DNA from: G963556115 sp963666605
Lineage (GTDB): Bacteria; Planctomycetota; SZUA-567
Assembly (NCBI GenBank): GCA_965140405.1
Contig: OZ223208.1
Coordinates: 682,001 to 746,000 of the forward strand
Direction of reading: 5' to 3'
Length of the DNA: 64,000 nucleotides
The translations under genes and the position numbers were made by a program. Below, piece after piece: positions 36,280-46,040 of this stretch; position 1 is the stretch's first letter; each line of letters starts with the position of its first letter. The notes beneath the pieces were generated by a model. That model had not been told where the DNA came from and did not search any database. It saw only the letters and a program-made list of their open reading frames with translations.

Positions 36280-36816
36280 ATGGCATTTAAAGAAAGACTA
36301 AACTCAGTTCTAGCTGAATACCGAGATGCATTTGAACTCTTGAATAGTACAGCAATTTCAGAATTTTCTAAAGAGATTTTAAACTCAAATAGAGTTTTTA
36401 TAGTTGCAGCCGGACGCACCAGATGTGTAACAGAGATGTTCGCCATGCGACTATCCCAAGCAGGCATTACCACTTACATGGTTGGGGAAGTTACTACTCC
36501 TGTAGCCAGAAAAGATGATCTCCTTATCGCTGCTTCTGGTAGCGGAGAGACAAAGAGTGTTTTAACACTTGTAGAGAGAGCAAAAGAGGGTGGTGTTAAA
36601 ATATTTTCACTGACAAATTCGAGCGAATCGAGACTTTCAAAAATATCAGATATGACACTGCTGACACCCAAAAAACCTATTAATTCCAAACAAATTCTTG
36701 GAAGCTTTAGTGAGACCTGTTTACTACTAATACTTGACCAAGCTATTGAATGTATATTAAAAGACTCTGGCAAGACAGAGGATGACTTAGCAAGCAACCA
36801 TGCTAACATAGAATAA
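36280..36816 (+). CDS. 6-phospho-3-hexuloisomerase-like SIS-domain protein
   Basis: The 178-residue protein is one SIS domain: VFIVAAGRTRCVTEMFAMRLSQAG, then LLIAASGSGETKSVLTLVERAKEGGVKIFSLTN, then GSFSETCLLLILDQAIE. Length and motifs match 6-phospho-3-hexuloisomerase (HxlB), which converts hexulose 6-phosphate to fructose 6-phosphate in the RuMP pathway. No hexulose-phosphate synthase (HxlA) neighbours it, so another ketose-phosphate isomerisation is possible. AAAGGA precedes the start. Confidence 0.85.
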   Translation: MAFKERLNSVLAEYRDAFELLNSTAISEFSKEILNSNRVFIVAAGRTRCVTEMFAMRLSQAGITTYMVGEVTTPVARKDDLLIAASGSGETKSVLTLVERAKEGGVKIFSLTNSSESRLSKISDMTLLTPKKPINSKQILGSFSETCLLLILDQAIECILKDSGKTEDDLASNHANIE

Positions 36817-36833
36817 TATTATTTGATAAAATA

Positions 36834-36867
36834 AAAGCAGGCACACTTCTCAGAGTGTGCCTGCTTT
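36834..36867. terminator. Bidirectional terminator
   Basis: A perfect 14-bp stem (36834-36847 with 36854-36867) with a 6-nt loop, flanked by A on the left and T on the right, between the convergent SIS gene and cimA. Confidence 0.9.
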
Positions 36868-36888
36868 GTAATTATAATAAGATGCTAT

Positions 36889-38496
36889 CTACTTCTTAGT
36901 TCTTCTAACGATCTTCTTCTTAACACCTTTAGGCTTCCTCATCTTTAATAGATACTCCAAGCTATCTAGAAGAGCATGACAACTAGCATCAATAATATTC
37001 TCAGAGACGCCTACGGTACCCCAGTATATGCCGTTATACTCAGACTGCACAACAACCCTGACCTTTGCTTCAGTTGCTGCGAGTGGGTTGACAATATGTA
37101 CTTTATAGTCAACAAGATTGAGTTTATCAACTTGAGAAAAATCTACAATGAGCGCCTTTTTAAGTGCTTTGAATAGAGCATCTACCGGTCCATCCACACC
37201 TTCACTCACAGTATGATAATGCTTTGTTCCTACAGTAGTTTTTATAGAAGCTTCAGAGATCGACTTACCAGTAGTGTCAACCTCACTCAGCACCCTATAG
37301 GAATCAATATTAAAACGTTTCTTATGGGTACCGCATACCTTATCTACCATGAGAGTAAAGCTTGCCTGAGCCGCTTCGTAAGCATACCCCTTGTTTTCCA
37401 TCTCCATAACTTTATCAAGAAGACTCTTCATGAGTTTGGGATCATCATTTATAGCCTTGATACCAAGGCTCTTGAGGTTACTTCTACCAGATAGTTCAGA
37501 TATAAGTATTCTTCTCTCATTACCAACGCTCTCAGGAGATACATGCTCATACGTCCTCTTATTACGTGCAAGAGCTGAAGCGTGAACACCCGCTTTATGT
37601 GCAAACGCACTCATACCTACATACGGCATATTATTCTGTGGCATCATGTTCGCAACTTCATATATATACCGACTAAACTCGGTCAAATCTTTCAAGTTCC
37701 TCGATTTTAAAGCTTTGAACTTTGTTTTGAGATTGATATTCGCTATCACCTCGATAAGGTTGGCATTACCACACCTCTCACCAATACCGTTTATTGTTCC
37801 CTGTACCTGCGTTGCACCAAGCATAACCGCTGTCACACTATTAGCCGTAGCCACACCACCATCATTGTGAGCATGTATAGCTATGTCAATATTTGAGAAT
37901 TTATCACAAACAACAGATATGACATCATCAAGTTGGTGAGGCAAGCAACCACCATTGGTATCACAAAGAACCAACGTTGACGCCCCACCATTGGCCGCAG
38001 CCTCTAGGCACATCAATGCATACTCTGGATTATCAAAGTACCCATCAAAGAAGTGTTCAGCATCAAAGATCACTTTACTACATTTTTTTGTAAGATATTT
38101 CACTGATGACTCGATCATCTCTAGGTTGGTGTCTTTTGATACTCTCAAAGCATCTCTAACATGTAGATCCCATGACTTTCCAAAGATAGTAATAACATCT
38201 GTCTTGGCCTCTACAAGCTTCAAAATATTCGGGTCTGTTGCAGGTGTATTCTTTGCATGCCTAGTAGAGCCGAACGCGGCAATCTGTGCATTCTTTAGCT
38301 TGAGGTTTTTAACTTCTTGGAAGTATTCCATATCTTTAGGGTTTGATCCTGGCCAACCGCCTTCAATATAATCTACTCCAAATTTATCGAGCTCAGTGGT
38401 AATATTGAGTTTATCACCAACAGAAAAACTTACCCCCTCACCTTGTGCCCCGTCACGCAGAGTCGTATCATATATTTCAATTATTTTTTTAGCCAT
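36889..38496 (-). CDS. cimA: (R)-citramalate synthase
   Basis: The 535-residue protein has the DRE-TIM barrel signature DTTLRDGAQGEG at 9-20 and the metal-binding HAHNDGG, and the C-terminal LeuA-type regulatory domain (about 400-515; SGPVDALFKAL-like VDGPVDALFKALKKAL). FAHKAGVHASA is also present. It condenses pyruvate with acetyl-CoA to (R)-citramalate in the pyruvate route to isoleucine. Length and the LDKFGVDYIEGGWPGSNPKD stretch separate it from 2-isopropylmalate synthase. The C-terminal domain implies feedback inhibition. The last ten residues are Lys/Arg-rich. No leuCDB genes are adjacent. Confidence 0.96.
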   Translation of the reverse strand: MAKKIIEIYDTTLRDGAQGEGVSFSVGDKLNITTELDKFGVDYIEGGWPGSNPKDMEYFQEVKNLKLKNAQIAAFGSTRHAKNTPATDPNILKLVEAKTDVITIFGKSWDLHVRDALRVSKDTNLEMIESSVKYLTKKCSKVIFDAEHFFDGYFDNPEYALMCLEAAANGGASTLVLCDTNGGCLPHQLDDVISVVCDKFSNIDIAIHAHNDGGVATANSVTAVMLGATQVQGTINGIGERCGNANLIEVIANINLKTKFKALKSRNLKDLTEFSRYIYEVANMMPQNNMPYVGMSAFAHKAGVHASALARNKRTYEHVSPESVGNERRILISELSGRSNLKSLGIKAINDDPKLMKSLLDKVMEMENKGYAYEAAQASFTLMVDKVCGTHKKRFNIDSYRVLSEVDTTGKSISEASIKTTVGTKHYHTVSEGVDGPVDALFKALKKALIVDFSQVDKLNLVDYKVHIVNPLAATEAKVRVVVQSEYNGIYWGTVGVSENIIDASCHALLDSLEYLLKMRKPKGVKKKIVRRTKK

Positions 38497-38516
38497 TAAA
38501 GCTATCTCCTAAAAAT

Positions 38517-39043
38517 ATCATAACTACTAAAAAACAATAAACCTTCTACTTCATTATGCCAGTACTACCGATTTCCTACCAGAAGCATCTGCGTCGGCAA
38601 TCAATCTTATGCCAAAAACACGTAACTATAAATGGTAGAAACACTTCCACTAATAACTATATACAACTAAATAATACCTAAAGAGATAATTGATGTCAAC
38701 CCTAGATGCTCAAGAAGTCTTGGTATTTATATGTAATATCACCATTTCAAGCATCCTTCCAAATAAATTCTATAGAGCACATACTATTCTGCTCAAAAAC
38801 TAGTCTAGACTGGACATTACCATATTACAACCCTTCAACAAGAACACAACCCTTGTATACCTCACAATATAACTTCTAAACAGGAAATAACTTGTATTAT
38901 TGTTGACAGTGCAACCACGAATACAGAAAATCGATACAACTAGTAGATAAATTTAATGATAACATTTCTGGTGTAAGGCGGTATAATACACTATATATGT
39001 ATGCATATTACATAAAGAGACTTACCACGATAGGAGTATAATC
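38517..39043. other. Non-coding gap upstream of the 2-hydroxyacid dehydrogenase
   Basis: About 530 bp with no supportable gene. A TATAAT box at 38982-38987 lies 56 bp before the downstream ATG with only a weak -35 match. No strong hairpin found. Confidence 0.5.
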
Positions 39044-40000
39044 ATGAAGATTGTAGTACTTGATGGCTACACACTCAATCCAGGAGATTTGACTTGGAAA
39101 GGTTTTGCCGATCTTGGAGAGTTCACATGTTATGATAGAACCAACCCAGAAGATGTGGTTAGACGCATTGGTGATGCAGAAGCCGTCATTACAAACAAGA
39201 CCATACTTTCTGCAGAAGTTATCATAGCCTGCCCATCTATCAAGTATATTGGCACTCTCTCTACAGGGTATAATACAGTAGATACTGGAGTCGCTGCTGA
39301 AAGAGGCATCCCTGTATGTAATATTCCAGCATACAGCACTCCATCTGTGGCACAATTAGTATTTGCCCACCTCTTAAATATCTGTCATCATGTTGAAAGC
39401 CACAGCCAGGGTGTATTTGAGGGAGAGTGGACTCGTAGCATAGACTTCTGCTACTGGAACACACCTCTTATAGAGCTAGCTGATAAAACCATTGGGATTA
39501 TTGGTTTAGGAAGTATTGGTCAAGCGACAGCAAGAATCGCTCAAGCCTATGGCATGAAGGTGCTAGCATTCAGTAGACACCCTAAACATGAACTAGAAAG
39601 TGAGACCTTACAGTACGTTGAATTCGATGAATTACTTGCAAATTCTGATGTGATATCCCTACATTGCCCACTATTTGAATCAACTGAAGGCATTATCAAC
39701 AAAGAGAGTATTGCCAAGATGAAGGACGGGGTAATAATTATCAACACTTCACGAGGGGCACTGGTTGTTGAAAAAGATCTTGCTGATGCACTAAACAGTG
39801 GTAAAGTTGGAGCTGCCGGTCTTGACGTCGTATCAACAGAGCCTATCAACGCAGATAACCCACTTCTACAAGCAAAGAACTGTTTTATCACCCCTCATAT
39901 CGCCTGGGCACCACTTGAAGCGAGGGAACGCCTAATGAACATAGCTATAGACAATCTCCAAACCTTCATCAACGGCAATATTAAAAATAAAGTCAACTGA
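39044..40000 (+). CDS. D-2-hydroxyacid dehydrogenase (hydroxypyruvate reductase-like)
   Basis: The 318-residue protein has the catalytic domain with NVDxG-type GYNTVDT, the Rossmann motif GLGSIG at about 148, and the catalytic triad Arg in NTSRGALV, Glu in STEP and His in TPHIAWA. The FAHLLNICHHVESHS stretch and overall sequence resemble glycerate/hydroxypyruvate dehydrogenases. It reduces a 2-oxo acid to a D-2-hydroxy acid with NAD(P)H. GGAGTATAATC spacing before the ATG gives a good ribosome binding site. It is monocistronic. Confidence 0.93.
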   Translation: MKIVVLDGYTLNPGDLTWKGFADLGEFTCYDRTNPEDVVRRIGDAEAVITNKTILSAEVIIACPSIKYIGTLSTGYNTVDTGVAAERGIPVCNIPAYSTPSVAQLVFAHLLNICHHVESHSQGVFEGEWTRSIDFCYWNTPLIELADKTIGIIGLGSIGQATARIAQAYGMKVLAFSRHPKHELESETLQYVEFDELLANSDVISLHCPLFESTEGIINKESIAKMKDGVIIINTSRGALVVEKDLADALNSGKVGAAGLDVVSTEPINADNPLLQAKNCFITPHIAWAPLEARERLMNIAIDNLQTFINGNIKNKVN

Positions 40001-40395
40001 TTTTGTGCATATTATGTTAGAATAAATACTTTTATATAGAGTGCAAATTAATACCCTATATAAATCAAAAAGAGCTCGAATTTCGACACATGTCTTTGAT
40101 CTCAATGCAACATTCTACTAAATTTTTATTCGCCTACCTTTATTTCAAATAATATTAAGAAGAGACACAACCTTACAGCGTTACTAACCACAATTACGCC
40201 TACGAGTTCAAGGCTGAGGCAGAAGTACTTCCAAACCTGATCCCATAATCTTCACCTACTACTTTAATATACCCTCCCCTGCTCCAAAAATTCCAAAAAA
40301 TCACCCACACTCTTGTAATATTTACCAAAATATGATAAAAATAGATATAAAATTATCATTAAATCATATACATTAACTATATAGGAGATAGCACA
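40001..40395. other. Non-coding gap before gpmI
   Basis: About 395 bp, AT-rich, with no gene I can support; only frames of 20 codons or fewer without ribosome binding sites. It presumably holds the gpmI promoter. Confidence 0.5.
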
Positions 40396-41961
40396 ATGGC
40401 TAAACGCCCAGTATGTTTGATCATCCGTGATGGATGGGGTCTAAACGAAAGAACAGACGGTAATGCAATCGCAGCCGCAGACACATGTGTCACAGATATG
40501 CTCAAAGCAAAATACCCATGGACTAAACTCGATGCCTGTGGCGAGCCAGTAGGTCTACCAGATGGCTACCAAGGTAGCTCAGAAGTAGGTCATATGAATA
40601 TGGGTGCAGGACGTATCGTTATCCAAGAACTCAAGCGCATTGACGACGGCCTATCAAGCGGAGAACTATTCGAAGCAGACAGATGGGTAGAGCTTGTTAA
40701 GAATTGGAAAGACAACAACAGCCAACTCCACCTAATGGGTCTTCTTCAGGACGAAGGGGTACACGCCCATCAAGAACACCTATTCAAGATAATGAAGCGT
40801 GCAAGAAGTGAAAATCCAGAGGGTAAAATAGTTATCCACCCATTCCTTGATGGACGAGACACGCCTCCACGCAGCACAATGGAATACGTTGCAAAGCTCG
40901 AAAAAGTAATGGCAGAGGTAGGCGGTTGCACAATAGGTACAGCAATGGGACGCTACTACGCAATGGACAGATCTCGCGATTGGGCTCTGACCTCAAAAGC
41001 TTATAACTGCATAGTATCCTGTAAAGGCAAGACCAGCCCATCAATTGATGAAGTAGTAGAGTCATCATACGCCAATGATAAGACACCTGATGGTGATGAA
41101 ATGGTTGATGAATACATCTTCCCACACGTTATTGAAGGCTACGAAGGCGTAAAAGACGGTGACTGCGTATTCCACACAAATTACCGCCAGGATAGAGCAA
41201 TCCAGCTAACGCTTGCATTTATCGATGACACATACGAAGGCGAACGCGACGAACGTCCAAGTGTAACCTACCTCGGCTTCACTAGATACTTTGACGAATT
41301 CAAAGAATACCTCATGGGGCCTCTAGGTGGCGGTGGCGGCATGGAAGGTCTTCTCGGTGAAGTTATATCGAAAGCAGGCATGAAGCAGCTTAGAATTGCC
41401 GAGACACAGAAATTCCGACACGTAACAAGCTTCTTCAATGGCAAATCAACGACCCCATTCGAAGGAGAAGAACAGGTTGAGGTTTCAGGTCGATATGATC
41501 CATCATCATTTGCGGTACACCCAGAGATGGAAGCATTCCTTGTTACGGATAAAATCTTACAGTATATTAATGAAGACCCTTACCAGTTTGATTTCATTGC
41601 GGTAAACTACGCAAACTGCGATATGGTTGGGCACACAGGTAGCTTTGACGCAGCAAAAAGAGCGACAGCACTTGTTGACAAAAATGTTGGTTCTCTAGTA
41701 GATGTATTACTGGACTACGACTTCAAGATTCTTATCACAGCCGACCACGGTAATTCTGACCAAATGATAGACTACGAGACAGGCAAGGTCAAGACCAGCC
41801 ACACAATGAACCTAGTAGAATGCATCTACGTAGCAAACGACGCAGAAGGCACTAAAATGATCGAGCGAGGAAAATTGAGTGACATAGCCGTAACAATAGT
41901 AGACCTCCTCGGCCTAGAAAAACCAGAAGCAATGACTGCAGAAAACATCATCATTAAATAG
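40396..41961 (+). CDS. gpmI: 2,3-bisphosphoglycerate-independent phosphoglycerate mutase
   Basis: The 521-residue enzyme interconverts 3- and 2-phosphoglycerate in glycolysis and needs Mn2+. The alkaline-phosphatase-fold motifs are complete: RDGWG at 11, the phosphorylated Ser62 in GSSEVGHMNMGAGR, FLDGRDTPP, GRYYAMDR, and NYANCDMVGHTG and TADHGNSD near the C-terminus. The length fits the family (about 510). AGGAG lies before the ATG. A run of four glycines (GPLGGGGGMEG) near 315 is unusual but in a loop region. Confidence 0.97.
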   Translation: MAKRPVCLIIRDGWGLNERTDGNAIAAADTCVTDMLKAKYPWTKLDACGEPVGLPDGYQGSSEVGHMNMGAGRIVIQELKRIDDGLSSGELFEADRWVELVKNWKDNNSQLHLMGLLQDEGVHAHQEHLFKIMKRARSENPEGKIVIHPFLDGRDTPPRSTMEYVAKLEKVMAEVGGCTIGTAMGRYYAMDRSRDWALTSKAYNCIVSCKGKTSPSIDEVVESSYANDKTPDGDEMVDEYIFPHVIEGYEGVKDGDCVFHTNYRQDRAIQLTLAFIDDTYEGERDERPSVTYLGFTRYFDEFKEYLMGPLGGGGGMEGLLGEVISKAGMKQLRIAETQKFRHVTSFFNGKSTTPFEGEEQVEVSGRYDPSSFAVHPEMEAFLVTDKILQYINEDPYQFDFIAVNYANCDMVGHTGSFDAAKRATALVDKNVGSLVDVLLDYDFKILITADHGNSDQMIDYETGKVKTSHTMNLVECIYVANDAEGTKMIERGKLSDIAVTIVDLLGLEKPEAMTAENIIIK

Positions 41962-41990
41962 CCTTTACAGCACAAGGTATTTGTAATAGT

Positions 41991-42024
41991 GGCGAATTGT
42001 CTGTTTCGAAGCAGACAATTCGCC
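41991..42024 (+). terminator. Hairpin after gpmI
   Basis: GGCGAATTGTCTG (41991-42003) pairs perfectly with CAGACAATTCGCC (42012-42024), with an 8-nt loop. No U-tract follows. It marks the boundary between the core chromosome genes and the accessory glycan/IS region. Confidence 0.7.
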
Positions 42025-42077
42025 CATAACATATCTTAAGCAACTATTTCATTAGAAAAGCTTATTAGGGCATCTAT

Positions 42078-42611
42078 ATGCGTATACTCATAGATACATT
42101 AGAAGAAATTCCTTACAAGTTATTTCCTGGCAAATCAAGGCTAAGATCTGACATTGAGTTTATCTTGTGTAATGAAGACGAGTGCGACCTATTTATTGTT
42201 TTTGATACAATTAATAATGTTCCCAAAACTTTTATGTATCTAAAGGGTTGCTCATGGTTACTAGCATATGAGCCTCCTGTTGACATACATGCCTACCTTA
42301 AAGACGGCTACAAAAACTTTGATCTAGTCCAAAGCGAGTGGACCGATATTGATGAATCAATTGTGGACCGAGTCATTAGAGAAAAATATCCACTATTTTG
42401 GGAATTTGAAAAGACGTTTACCAAGCTAGAATCAATCTCGATAAGTGACTGTACCAAAAAGCAGGATCGACTTAGCGGCATTATTAGCTCTGCAAACACT
42501 CTGCCTGGCCATAAAATAAGGCAAAAATTTATCAACTTTATAAAGGGTGGATTCAAATTCCAAGTGCAACACTTGAGCAAAAGAAGAAATAGTAAGGTGG
42601 TCGATATATAG
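42078..42611 (+). pseudogene. GT10-like glycosyltransferase, truncated by an IS30 remnant
   Basis: The first 157 residues match the N-terminal half of the intact gene at 46658: RILIDTLEEIPYK, SDIEFILCNEDECDLFIVFD, YEPPVDIHAYLKDGYKNFDLV and SGIISSANTLPGHKIRQKF. The frame then runs into an IS30-type left end at 42549 and stops at 42611 inside it. The C-terminal donor-binding half (YKYSI-MEN and TEKIADCF motifs) is absent, so the enzyme is dead. Start is ATG 42078. Confidence 0.85.
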
Positions 42612-42650
42612 TTTGCCAAAACCTTTCAATTTCTTCAACTCAAGATATAA
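42549..42650 (+). mobile_element. Solo left end of an IS30-family element
   Basis: About 100 bp starting GGATTCAAATTCC match the left end of the complete IS30 copy at 49742 (shared AAGTGCAACACTTGAG and AGTAAGGTGGTCGATATATAG). It ends where the transposase ATG would begin, replaced there by an IS3-type element. It interrupts the GT10 gene. Confidence 0.85.
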
Positions 42651-42719
42651 TGGTCCGTTAAATTTGAACAAGTGATTAAGGTAGATTATTTCGATATTTC
42701 TGTATAGAAAGAATAATTC

Positions 42720-42977
42720 ATGAGAAAAAGTTATACAGCTGAATTTAAAGCAAAAGTTGCCCTGCAAGCAATCAAAAGTGATCGACCTGTAGCTGAGTTG
42801 GCAACTAAGTTTGAGGTCAAGCCAACTCAAATTAGGCTTTGGAAGAAAACAATGCTTGAGGAAATGCCTGGCATTTTCTTTGATAAGCGCAAAAGAAAAA
42901 CCGTTAATGATGAGGATGAAAAGGCAAAACTATATGAACAAATCGGTCGCCTCAAAATAGAGAACGATTGGCTTTAA
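42720..42977 (+). pseudogene. IS3-family OrfA
   Basis: The 85-residue HTH protein (RKSYTAEFKAKVALQAIKSD, KFEVKPTQIRLWKK) is a normal OrfA up to ENDWL. A TTTAAAAAAAA tract follows, typical for -1 programmed frameshifting into OrfB. The -1 frame reads KKSEEFIN and stops at 43001, so OrfAB fusion would fail without a further repair. Confidence 0.8.
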
Positions 42978-43005
42978 AAAAAATCTGAGGAGTTCATCAA
43001 TTGAG

Positions 43006-43776
43006 ATGAAGAGAAAGATGATCAAGCCAAATAAATCTAAATTGTCAGTTACTAAACAGTGCGAGCTTCTGGAAATTTCACGATCTGCATATTATTATAA
43101 TTCTCTACCAGAGGACGAGGAGGAATTAAAAATAAAGCGGATGATAGACAGGATTTTCATTGAGCATCCATTTAAAGGATCTCACAGGATTGTTGATGAT
43201 TTAAAAGCTGCTGGAGTTGAAATTGGACGTGATAAAGTTAGGTGTATAATGCGAAAAATGAGCATAGAAGCTATTTATCCCAAGAAACGTTTAAATACTA
43301 AAAACAAGGCTCATAGGACATATCCGTACTTGCTTGGATGCATGGAAATAACGACAGTAGATCAGGTTTGGGTAAATGACATAAGCTATATACCTCTACG
43401 CTATGGTAAGTCCTATTTGACCGCCGTAATGGACTGGTATAGCCGGTATGTTCTGTCTCATGGGAGTTATCAATGGATATGGATTCTAGTTTTTGTATAG
43501 CAGCCTTAAAAGAGGCTCTTGAGATGTCTACACCAATAGTCTTTAATTCTGATCAAGGTAGACAGCTTACGAGCAATAATTTTACTGAAGTTCTAAAGGA
43601 TAATAGAATCTGGATCAGCATGTCTGGTCGTGGTAGAGCGTTTGACAATATTATGATTGAGAGATTGTGGCGTACACTAAAGTACGAAGAGGTTTACCTT
43701 ACAAAGTATGATAATTTCTTTAGCGCATATGAGGCTATAGAGAAATACTTTGATTTTTATAATAACAAAAGGAGGC
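43006..43776 (+). pseudogene. IS3-family OrfB transposase, frameshifted and truncated
   Basis: Two frames encode one integrase-type transposase: 43006-43500 (KLSVTKQCELLEISRSAYYYN to AVMDWYSRYVLS) and 43473-43784 (ALEMSTPIVFNSDQG to DFYNNKRR). A frameshift near 43480 separates them. The first Asp is in VNDISY, the second in NSDQG and the Glu in IERLWRTLKYEE. The C-terminal GY-PAEVY part is missing. Confidence 0.85.
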
Positions 43777-43917
43777 TGCAGTGACATAGAAATGGTAGAC
43801 ACCTACCTTTAACCTTCTAAACCACTATTTCATGTTTCTTCTCATACTCTACCGGGCTAAGATATCCTAAATACTGATGACGTCTACGTTTGTTATAGAA
43901 TATCTCAATTGAAATAG
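43777..43917 (-). mobile_element. IS3-family type B end fragment
   Basis: Begins TGCAGTGACATAGAAATGG, closely related to the left end of the complete element at 54648. The minus strand encodes the last residues of its OrfB (YNKRRRHQYLGYLSPVEYEKK). The IS481-type element begins immediately after. Confidence 0.75.
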
Positions 43918-45147
43918 TTAAGACTTTATCTGACATTTAACCGATAAATAGAGTATAAGAATAGTTGCTGCTATATAGAGGGCGAAGCCCGAACGAAAGC
44001 AGCAACTATTCTTGAAAAATGAAAGAAATGTCAGATGACTACAGATCAAAAGATTATCAAAAACAAACTTGGTGTTTTAGAACTTGCAAAACAACTTGGT
44101 AATGTATCACAGGCTTGTCATGTTATGGGATACTCCAGAGACAGTTTCTACCGCTTCAAACAGCGGTATGAGAAAGGCGAAGAAAAAGCTCTTATGGATA
44201 TCAAACGGGAAGACAAGCCACAGCCTAAAAATAGATTAGATCCCTGGAATTGAAAAGAAGATCGTTGCTATATAGCTATTGAGCAACCAGCATTTGGACA
44301 ACAAAGAGTTTCTAATCAGTTACGCAAAGAAAGTATTTTTGTTTCTCCAGGTGGTATTAGATCAGTATGGATGCGTCACGATCTTGAAACGTTCAAAAAA
44401 CGTCTGATCGCACTGGAAAAAAAGTTGCAGCTGAAGGAATTATACTCACAGAAGCACAGCTGGCAGCACTTGAAAAAAGAAGGAAGATGAGCAAGCACAT
44501 GGTGTAATTGAGACAGAGCATCCGGGATATCTTGGTTCGCAAGATACCTTTTACGTTGGTACAATTAAAGGTGTAGGTAGAATTTACCAGCAAGCATTTA
44601 TAGATACTTATTCACGAGTTACTTTTGCTAAATTGCATGATAGCAAGACAGCTATTGTAGCTGCTGATATATTAAATGATCGTGTCTTACCATTTTTTGA
44701 GCAGCATGAAGTACCACTGTTAGAAATACTTACTGATCAAGGAACTGAGTACTGTGGAAAGCGTGAACACCATGAATATCAGTTATACTTAACAATTGAA
44801 GATATTGACCACACCAAAACCAAAGTACGCAATCCTCAAACCAACGGCATCTGTGAACGGCTTCATAAAACGATGCTTAATGAATTTTATAATGTTGCAT
44901 TTAGAAAAAAGTATATTACAATATTGAGGAACTTCAAAAAGACTTGGATGAATGGCTCAAGGATTATAATGAAGAGCGTCCTCATAGCGGAGCAAGATGC
45001 TATGGTAAAACCCCTATGCAAACATTTGAAGACTCAAAAGAGCTGGCAAGATCTAAGCAATTAGACTTAATCAAACCGACAGTTACACCTGAAGAAGTTA
45101 TAGTTGAAATAGATGAGTAATTTTTATGTGTCTGTCAGATAAAATAG
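43918..45147 (+). mobile_element. IS481-family element, decayed
   Basis: Ends carry related inverted repeats: TTTATCTGACA on the left (about 43928) and TGTCAGATAAAA on the right (about 45134). A GC-richer hairpin region (43965-44015) precedes the transposase gene. Borders are approximate. Confidence 0.7.
44035..45120 (+). pseudogene. IS481-family transposase, broken
   Basis: The frame starts MTTDQKIIKNKLGVLELAKQ with an HTH (GNVSQACHVMGYSRDSFYRF) and later gives AIEQPAFGQQRVSNQLRKES, TEHPGYLGSQDTFYVGTIKG, LTDQGTEYCGKREHHEYQLYL and HTKTKVRNPQTNGICERLHKT. This is the order of an IS481-type DDE transposase. At least three frame changes and an in-frame TGA (after DPWN, 44251-44253) break it. Confidence 0.88.
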
Positions 45148-45879
45148 TGACGACTACACTTAAAGGTACGCTCTGCTTTAAGTTCTAAGCATTCTCTGTT
45201 ATATTCATCAATAACGGTTAAATCTTAATTATTCTGCCATCACGTGTTCTCTCGAAATAAAGTCGTAGCTCCATATATGATTCTTATGGGTAGATCTCAG
45301 GCGATCACATGAACCATTTGTAAACCACAGTCTACTATTTTTGGACTGTTTCTTTTGTATTTTTAAACCTTGTTGTCGCCAAATTCTCTCAATACGCTTA
45401 TGATTTACTCGCTTACCTTCATTGTGTAACAGACCAGTAATCATACGGTAGCAATATCTATCTACTATGTTTCAATGATTCTCTTAGTAAGTGACTCTTT
45501 ATCACTCTTAACAACTAGCTTTCGTCACTGAGTTGATCTGGATTGACCTAATACCTTACATGCCCGGCGTTGTGATTTACTCTGAATGTGACTTACAACT
45601 TTTCGCCGCCTCGCCGGGCTTAGAGATTAAAGGTGGTTGTCCACCAAATCTAGGTCACTGCAAGTTTTTTGAGCTGGGCATTTTCTTTCTCAAGAGCCTT
45701 TAACTTTTTCGCATTATCTGGACTCATATTCCTATACTCTTTTTGCCATTTGTAAAAAGTATAAGTAGTAAGATTGAGCTTTCTACACGCTTCTTGTAAA
45801 CTTTGCCCCTCTCCCTTAAGTACATCGATCTCTCTTAGCTTTCTAATTGCCTGCTCTGCTGGTGTTTTTTACCCTTCAT
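45148..45879 (-). pseudogene. IS3-family (IS407-group-like) OrfA/OrfB remnants
   Basis: On the minus strand OrfA starts at 45879 (MKGKK, then after a frameshift TPAEQAIRKLREID, LNLTTYTFYKWQKEY, ALEKENAQLKKL). OrfB fragments follow: SPARRRKVVSHIQSKSQRRACKVLGQSRSTQ, then a region with several stops, then GKRVNHKRIERIWRQQGLKIQKK and RLRSTHKNHIWSYDF, ending VIDEYNRECLELKAERTFK where the IS481 end cuts it. A 36-bp end of another IS lies at the OrfA/OrfB junction. Confidence 0.85.
45627..45662. repeat. Solo 36-bp inverted-repeat end of the IS3 type B element
   Basis: The 36 bases are identical, in reverse orientation, to the left end of the complete element at 54648-54683. No transposase of that type is attached. 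It replaces the normal OrfA/OrfB junction of the IS407-like remnant. Confidence 0.8.
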
Positions 45880-45913
45880 GGTATTCCTTTCCTAAAAATA
45901 TGACCAAATATAT

Positions 45914-45994
45914 TATACATTTTATTGACAATATTTATATCTAATTATTTGTGTATAAAAAAGGTTGGTTGAAATATATCTATACATTTGTATA
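45914..45994. promoter_or_regulatory. Possible recombinase res-like dyads
   Basis: TATACA (45914) with TGTATA (45952), and TATACA-TT-TGTATA (45981-45994), lie directly upstream of the resolvase pseudogene. Small serine recombinases act at paired dyad sites just before their gene. AT-richness makes chance likely. Confidence 0.25.
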
Positions 45995-46040
45995 ATTAGT
46001 TCTTGATTTTTATTTTACAAATATTAGGTTTGTTATAATT

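Larger units (their letters stand above)
42651..43776 (+). mobile_element. IS3-family element (type A), decayed
   Basis: Starts at TGGTCCGTTAAATTTGAAC and contains an OrfA-like HTH gene (42720-42977) and a frameshifted OrfB (43006-43784). It sits inside the IS30 left end. Its 3' end is cut at 43776/43777 by the end of a second IS3 type, so the right inverted repeat is missing. Confidence 0.8.

Noticed and set aside
42078..42611. A complete 177-residue protein
   Set aside because: The last 20 or so residues are translated from an IS30 end and the catalytic C-terminal half of the family is missing.
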